Source: Agrocybe praecox (lineage: Eukaryota; Basidiomycota; Agaricomycetes; Agaricales; Agrocybaceae). From it: DNA of 36,819 nucleotides. The position numbers and the translations under genes were made by a program. Numbering within the stretch: the first letter of the stretch is position 1; every line of letters begins with the position of its first letter. Positions 31,656-36,819 of this stretch are shown here, in pieces. The notes beneath the pieces were generated by a model. The model had not been told where the DNA came from, did no database searches, and saw nothing but the letters and a program-made list of their open reading frames with translations. The DNA lies in NCBI GenBank assembly GCA_964017145.1, contig CAXHKQ010000183.1:1-36819 (forward strand), in the 5' to 3' direction.

Positions 31656-33436
31656 CCTTTGTGCTCCGACGGCTGCCCCGTATTGTCGCGAATATTGAAG
31701 GCGATAGCAGGAAGTTAAAAGGCGTGGGAACTTTACATATAGTCTCGTACGGTATGTGAAGACACTATATACCGTTCACTTTTACAACGTAGCTGTAGGT
31801 CCATGCCAATTTTCCACCTTCGGCTTCGTGGTACAGCGATACCAGTTAGTGAATAATTTTGTCCCAGAAACTTTCTGGTACATATACTTGTTTTGCAGGG
31901 CCACCGCTACGCGTGGCAGTACGAGTCTTCAATTATTATTCCGTCCCCTTTGCTTGTATTGTCGATTTCCTCAGAAGTTATAGTCGGAAATACGATCTGG
32001 TTGTCCTTCTCGAGTTGAACAAACCAGTCGTACGAGACTGTGCCCATGTCTTCGTCTCCGCAGACCTTTATAAGTACGGAATTTCCGATGGTTTATTGAT
32101 CCCAAATTCTCACCTGAAAAGGTATTTGTTAACTCTCGCGCAAAGAACCACTGCCTAAACGACCACATAAGGATCATCTCTGGTGCGAATAATGCCCAAC
32201 ACATCAAATGAACGCGCCGCAGTGCACGCATTAGACGATTTTGCTCTGAGGGGTGGAAGATTTGGATGAACGCAGACCCATGTGCAGAGAAATATCGTGG
32301 CGAGACAGCCCCAGATTATATCGAGGATCCAACAGGTGTCAGACAGGTGCACTGTTCATCGTCTCTCATATCCAAACTCTTGAGCGAGGTGCTGACCGGG
32401 GAGGCGCCAGAAATCCATCCTCGATTAGCAAGAAGGGTGAGGATGAGAAGCATAGTACATTCGTCTTCACTTGTCGGATGGTGATAGTATTAGTCGGTAG
32501 TGTACGGAGTGTGAAAAATGACTCAACGAGAAGAATCATTTTCCTGCAGGAGGATATAAATTAACCTAGGAGAATCCCAAAGGTAGATGTTTTGTTTCAG
32601 TTGTGTTGTTACAACTTTCCCCCGTCGTCGTCGTCTCTCATGTTCCGCTGAAAAGCATGCATATATGCATCGTGCCTCTCCCTCCATCGACGTCGTCCTC
32701 ATTTCAGACGTTGTCTGAGTTCGCATCAGGCACCTTTTTTTTCACCCCCACACCGTCTTGTCATCCCCTCTGTCAATCCAACCATCCAGCACCCAACTCC
32801 AACGTTCGAGGACCTTTCAATCGCATTTATCGAGCTGTCCGACGACTTGAGCAGCGTCGTATCCTTGTTCGGCTCTAAACCGTGTTCAAAGTTCGATGCG
32901 AATGGTCGTACACAGAGTTGAGGCTCTGTGAGGACGGAACAGGATCTGCAAAAGCGAGGGTGTGTGTGTGGTGTCGGATTGGGGAGGCAAAAAATGATGG
33001 TGTTCGCTCAAGGGCCAACGTCGTTTGTATCAGCCAACTCTTCCTCCAAACACCACTCTGCACCATCCTTCATCAACCCTGCATCCCTCTCCTCATATCA
33101 CTCATCCATCCCGCTCGTTATCCGTCCTCAATCACCCCAACGTTGAATCGTCTTTATCATGCCAGAATCGGCGCGTCCGCCGACCCCAGCAAAGACGAAT
33201 CCTACATTCATCGTTCTTTCCTCGCATTCGACTTGGATTCTATGCTAGTCCTCGTGCACACAGAGAACCATATTTCGAATGGCTGCGAGGGATCCAAATT
33301 TTCGAGCGCGATTCGGACGGCTAGGGAGTGCAATGCAGCGAGTGCCAGCATTCGTTCGGATGCGGGTGACATATGGAAGCAGATCGAGGGTTGTGTGATG
33401 TAAGAGAGCGAGTGCCGGTGTTCGTTTGGCTTGCAG
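31656..33436. other. Region upstream of the Tnp2 gene, no recognisable gene
   Basis: The first few hundred bases must contain the Tnp2 promoter. Plus-strand frames at 31859-32158 and 32882-33403 are open but match no family I know. From about 32600 the plus strand is rich in C/T and looks like transcribed leader, consistent with the intron ladder that starts near 33400. Confidence 0.35.
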
Positions 33437-34090
33437 GGCTTGGGTTAGCAACTCTATCAAAAGGCAGACACGTTGTGGACGTACTAGGGATTGTTCTGAT
33501 GCAGTCGGTAAGTTGTTCTGCCTTGCAAGCATTCGATTCGCTAATTACAACTCGTTTGCAGCAATATTACACCAATCGGTGACGTACAGCAACTCTGCTG
33601 GCGCAAATTCGCCGTCTGCGATGCGAGAACGATGGTGTGAATCGATTGTGAGTACCCCATCTCAGCTATTGATAAATCACTCACCACTTTTGCAGCTATC
33701 AACCGCGAGCTTCTGACGTCGGTAGGCTTCTACCTGGAAGCATGACTGTGAGTATTCTTCGTCTTTGCGTGCATTCGAAACATTACTTACCGTCTCTTTT
33801 CAAGGTGTTTTTATTGACCTTTCGACTTAGGCGGCCGACTACACGATAGGCTTGCTGTTGCTGGTATAAACGGCGATGCGAGTCAATGGCTGTGAATTTA
33901 GAGGTAAGTACTTGTTTCGGGAGATTATGAACTCTCACCTGTTTCTTACAGACGTTCGTAAGTATCAGAAATCATCGAAAAACGTTCGGATACGCCTGAG
34001 AATGGACAACGGTAAGTTACAAAGCTGTACAACCCACAGGAAACCCACTAACCTTGGCTGCAGAGCACGTCTCGATCGACAGAAAATATG
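33437..34090 (+). other. Ladder of small canonical introns with very short exons; candidate spliced transcript
   Basis: Consensus introns follow each other on the plus strand: 33508-33561, 33648-33695, 33748-33804, 33904-33951 and 34012-34063, with a further donor GTAAGT at 34091. Donors are GTAAGT or GTGAGT, acceptors end in YAG, and lengths are 48-57 nt. The implied exons are only 27-99 nt. After removal of the last two introns, a frame from ATG 33876 reads MRVNGCEFRDVRKYQKSSKN, then VRIRLRMDNEHVSIDRKYG, open to the end of the ladder. The first two introns also leave a frame open (33438-33716). No known protein is recognised. It could be a small-exon gene, a decayed gene or a spliced non-coding RNA. 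Confidence 0.45.
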
Positions 34091-34148
34091 GTAAGTCGAT
34101 GCAACATGCAGAATACACCAGATCAAGAAAGGCAACGAGCAGACAAAG

Positions 34149-35287
34149 GGTGTTTATCACGCCCAATGTCTAGTGCTCGTTATTGCTCATGATGGGCAGC
34201 TGATAGCGTAGAAGTTAAGTAGAGTAGCAGAGGAGGGGAAAATAGCTCGGATGGGCTGTTGTTCTTTCCAGTAGATTTAGCCCAGCTTATACACATAGTA
34301 ATTACGAACCCATGTGTTGTAGTAGTAAAAAACCGTATATGTAACTCGGGTAGGCACTTTGTCTTAATGCCTGGACTCTTAGTCCAGGTTTATCCCACAA
34401 CTGTTTTTCCTTTCTAGGTAATCCACCCACTTTCCCACCATCACACCCTTCCTGTCTAAAATTATCCCATAATGTCACGTATTGTTGTTCTATTTGCACG
34501 TGGTTTTTTTGCGTTCTTCGCGTTCACTTTTTTTGTTTTTTTCATACGTCCTCGCGCGTCTTCGGCAGGTCTTGTAAACATAAACAGTGTCTTGCGATAT
34601 CTCGTAATAGTTTTATTTCACAGGCATTTTATTACAGGCATTATGGAACGGTCATTCCTTCATTCGCCTCCCTGTTGCCTCCTTCCGTTTTCATTGTTTC
34701 ACAGTTGTTTTTGTTAGCTCTGAACTTGCCATACAAATGCAGTAATTGTGTCGCCTGTACCACGTGTTAAGTCCTATTTTTAAAATTTAAATTTTGAGTC
34801 TGATATTTTCGTCAACTTGGCGACTCACAAGTCTATATTGCGTTGGACATCTGCTCAGTCCCTCGTTTTCTATTTGGTACATGTCTCGACAATAGAACAT
34901 TTGATAACACATCTAATATTTCTTGGTGATTATAACAGTATCTGTTTGTCGACATTGATGGGAGAGTGCCCGCTCCGGGAGCAATTTCAGTATTTGACAT
35001 TATAGTACTGTGCATGTACTTTGTGAACAGGGACTCTTCTTGTACGATAGACGGGATGTTGTCGATATCCGTCTGTAAGTGGTTGGTGCTTGTATACGGG
35101 GGGGTATTATGTGACTGTAAGTTTATTTGTAAGAAATATTACAATAGTATGCGTCTTTCGTTTGCTCCTTGCCACTGTTGTTCAAACTGACAACTGTACA
35201 AGTCATTTCAACCTCCGACTTGATAATTACGCGGGACGCCGGTGCACGGCTGCACACGATTGCACAATCAATCTAGGTGAATCCACC
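34149..35287. other. No recognisable feature
   Basis: AT-rich sequence with T-runs (34507-34545). Short frames on both strands have no family resemblance or splice context. Confidence 0.4.
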
Positions 35288-35295
35288 CTGTCTTG

Positions 35296-35960
35296 GAGAG
35301 CGTCTGATCGACGGGGAAGGAGGTCCAATGGACCAGACCTGGACTGGACCTTGGACATACACGTGACGACAGAAATATTCTTGCTGAGGTCGCCAACAAG
35401 TCCAACGATGGTCTCTCCAGCACTTTGTCGCATTGTGTGACACTCCTTGAGAATCTTTTGGACGCGTGCCGCCAACTTGCCGCACGGAGTCACTGAATAT
35501 TTATTAAGAGGGCTTTAAAGGTGGTTCAAAATACATCCTGAAGTTTACTTGACTAGTTATTCGTACTTGACAACCCGATAGGAAACGGGGATGCAATTTT
35601 TATCTATAGCTACTCCGTCTATGCCGTAGACCCGTATATAGTCACGGTGCTGGTGTGATTTCGACATGGTTCATAGACGGCACACGGCACGGTGTGATCT
35701 CACGGGTAAGCCGTGCAGTGCCGCAATCAAGCGGCAGGTTGACACCAAGTCTACGCATTATCCAAGGAGGTGTCACGCTCGGAGATCAAGAGAATTAGAG
35801 AGGTCTGAGTGAGGGCTATCTCACATTTATATTTCAGGTCCAAATCTGGTACAACTGGGGGCGGAGTCGTGTCTGATGTGCTATTAGTAGGTCCAGGTCT
35901 GAGGTACGTCCAAGGTTTGAGGTCTAACTGGACCTGTGACCCCGTCGATCCGACTTTCTG
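35296..35960. mobile_element. Non-autonomous hAT-like element, copy 2 (665 bp, opposite orientation)
   Basis: The left end GAGAGCGTCTGATCGAC..GGTCCAATGGACC and the inward-read right end CAGAAAGTCGGATCGAC..TCACAGGTCCA correspond to the right and left ends of the element at 4729-5442, so this copy is inverted. Shared inner features include a CACGTG just inside the GAGAGCG end. The target duplication CTGTCTTG is exact at 35288-35295 and 35961-35968. The interior has diverged and encodes nothing recognisable. Confidence 0.88.
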
Positions 35961-35968
35961 CTGTCTTG

Positions 35969-36543
35969 CGTTATACGTTGGTTCGTTGGTTCATTCATAC
36001 GTTCGTTCCCGTTTATGTTTGTGTTTGTGTTTGTTTTTGTGTTTGTGTTTGTGTTTTATGTCTTCTCGCAATGTTGCATAAAGCGTTTGTAAAGCGTTGG
36101 GAGTCCATGCACCGCCCGCAGGGCCATTCGCAGGTTATCTATAAAAGCTGAAGCGCTGGCATGCTGCTATATTTCTTGATTTAGTGTAAGAAGTTTGACC
36201 AAGTTCATGTTCAAGCGGAGATTCATTTCTGAAGGCCCGAACATGGTACATATGCCGTCCGAAGCCGTGAGGGGTGTTCCCTCCGGGGATATCATTTGTT
36301 AGCCGACTTATACCGATCGAACGATGCCTCTTCTCTTCTTCTAGCTCGTCATTTGTACCTTCTTTTGCGATAGAATATGATTTTTTTCGTCGGCCATTCC
36401 GTTGTCTCGTTGTTATTTGTTGTTTCTGTCCATTTGTTAATACATATGTATGCTAATATGCTATTTATGTACATGCAAATTCAATGTTACGGAGTCTATT
36501 ATGATTATGGAAAAAGGTTTACGATTATATTACTCGACGACTC
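35969..36543. repeat. Spacer with a GTTTGT microsatellite
   Basis: Positions 36011-36057 consist of about eight copies of GTTTGT/GTTTTT. The rest of the segment is AT-rich without a recognisable gene. Confidence 0.6.
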
Positions 36544-36807
36544 TTGGCATGTTGCTCGAAAGATGCGGTTGGCATGCAAACTACAGTTGAAGTGGTATGT
36601 GGTGGAGAAGATTTTTCGGGTACTGGTATGTTCTTGCATTCATTCAACGCAAAAATGACAGGTAAGAAAATATTTCCAGGCTTGGTTGTCAAAGAGAAGA
36701 ATTATTTAAACGTTTACGTCTATGACAAGTGGACTGGCCACCACATACCCGACTTGGAAGAAGAGAGGGAATTTGACCCAACTACTTGCGAAGTCCGAGA
36801 AGGATAG
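36544..36807 (+). CDS. Hypothetical protein or last exon of unknown family
   Basis: An open frame of 87 codons ends in TAG twelve bases before the window end. Its second half, LVVKEKNYLNVYVYDKWTGH then HIPDLEEEREFDPTTCEVRE, has a coding-like composition, while the first part (TTVEVVCGGEDFSGTGMFLH) is also plausible protein. The upstream frame holds no clear promoter or acceptor. I do not recognise it; it could be the end of a longer spliced gene starting near 36360. Confidence 0.38.
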   Translation: MACCSKDAVGMQTTVEVVCGGEDFSGTGMFLHSFNAKMTGKKIFPGLVVKEKNYLNVYVYDKWTGHHIPDLEEEREFDPTTCEVREG

Positions 36808-36819
36808 ACTTCAAAACCT

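Noticed and set aside
32498..32502. TAGTG as possible right CACTA end for an element starting at 20434
   Set aside because: Only six bases match the left end and the flanking trinucleotides differ (aaa versus tac).
36011..36057. GTTTGT repeats considered as a telomere-like array
   Set aside because: The unit is not a telomere repeat (TTAGGG in these fungi) and the array is only 47 bp.
1..36819. CRISPR array, operon or prophage content
   Set aside because: Introns throughout and the recognised gene families show this to be fungal nuclear DNA; no regularly spaced direct repeats with unique spacers occur.

Overview
The window looks like a repeat-rich chromosomal segment of a basidiomycete fungus, most likely an agaricomycete. 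The genes are split by many 48-60 nt GT-AG introns with CTNA-type branch points. The recognisable families (the HRD/ADY kinase family, Tnp2 of CACTA elements, a BED-finger hAT transposase, an integrase-core fragment) are typical of mushroom genomes. Nothing looks bacterial, and I see no rRNA, tRNA or CRISPR array.

Left part (1-10.7 kb): a nested pair of hAT-like miniature elements (164-1409, with a second element at 829-1396 inside its right end). Then comes a kinase-like gene on the minus strand (2528-4429), a 714-bp non-autonomous element with an 8-bp target duplication (4729-5442), and a 2.7-kb hAT transposon with a deleted transposase (5719-8434). A five-exon minus-strand gene for a short SPT5-like KOW protein (8591-10720) follows.

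Middle part (10.7-20.5 kb): an intron-containing fragment of histidinol-phosphate aminotransferase (11443-11821), an AT-rich tract, a two-exon gene for a 95-residue protein (12694-13032) and low-complexity DNA. An eight-exon gene of unknown family follows (14872-16993), then a broken integrase-core fragment (17549-17985) and a zone of dispersed inverted repeats and a diverged satellite (18.0-20.25 kb).

Right part (20.5-36.8 kb): a run of decayed pieces of unrelated housekeeping genes, several still carrying their introns: SMC3 (cohesin), SMC4 (condensin), delta-1-pyrroline-5-carboxylate dehydrogenase and the N-terminal part of a 5'-nucleotidase. These lie directly next to an apparently intact seven-exon Tnp2 transposase gene of a CACTA element (27035-31655). 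Beyond it are a ladder of small canonical introns with very short exons (33.4-34.1 kb) and a second copy, in opposite orientation, of the element at 4729-5442 (35296-35960, again with a perfect 8-bp target duplication).

The genes do not form a pathway. The picture is a transposon-shaped compartment in which fragments of nuclear genes have been copied at DNA level (introns kept) and then broken. The kinase-like, SPT5-like, 95-residue, 582-residue and Tnp2 genes are the best candidates for expressed genes. Splice structures were derived by eye from frame continuity and splice consensus; no search or transcript data were available.
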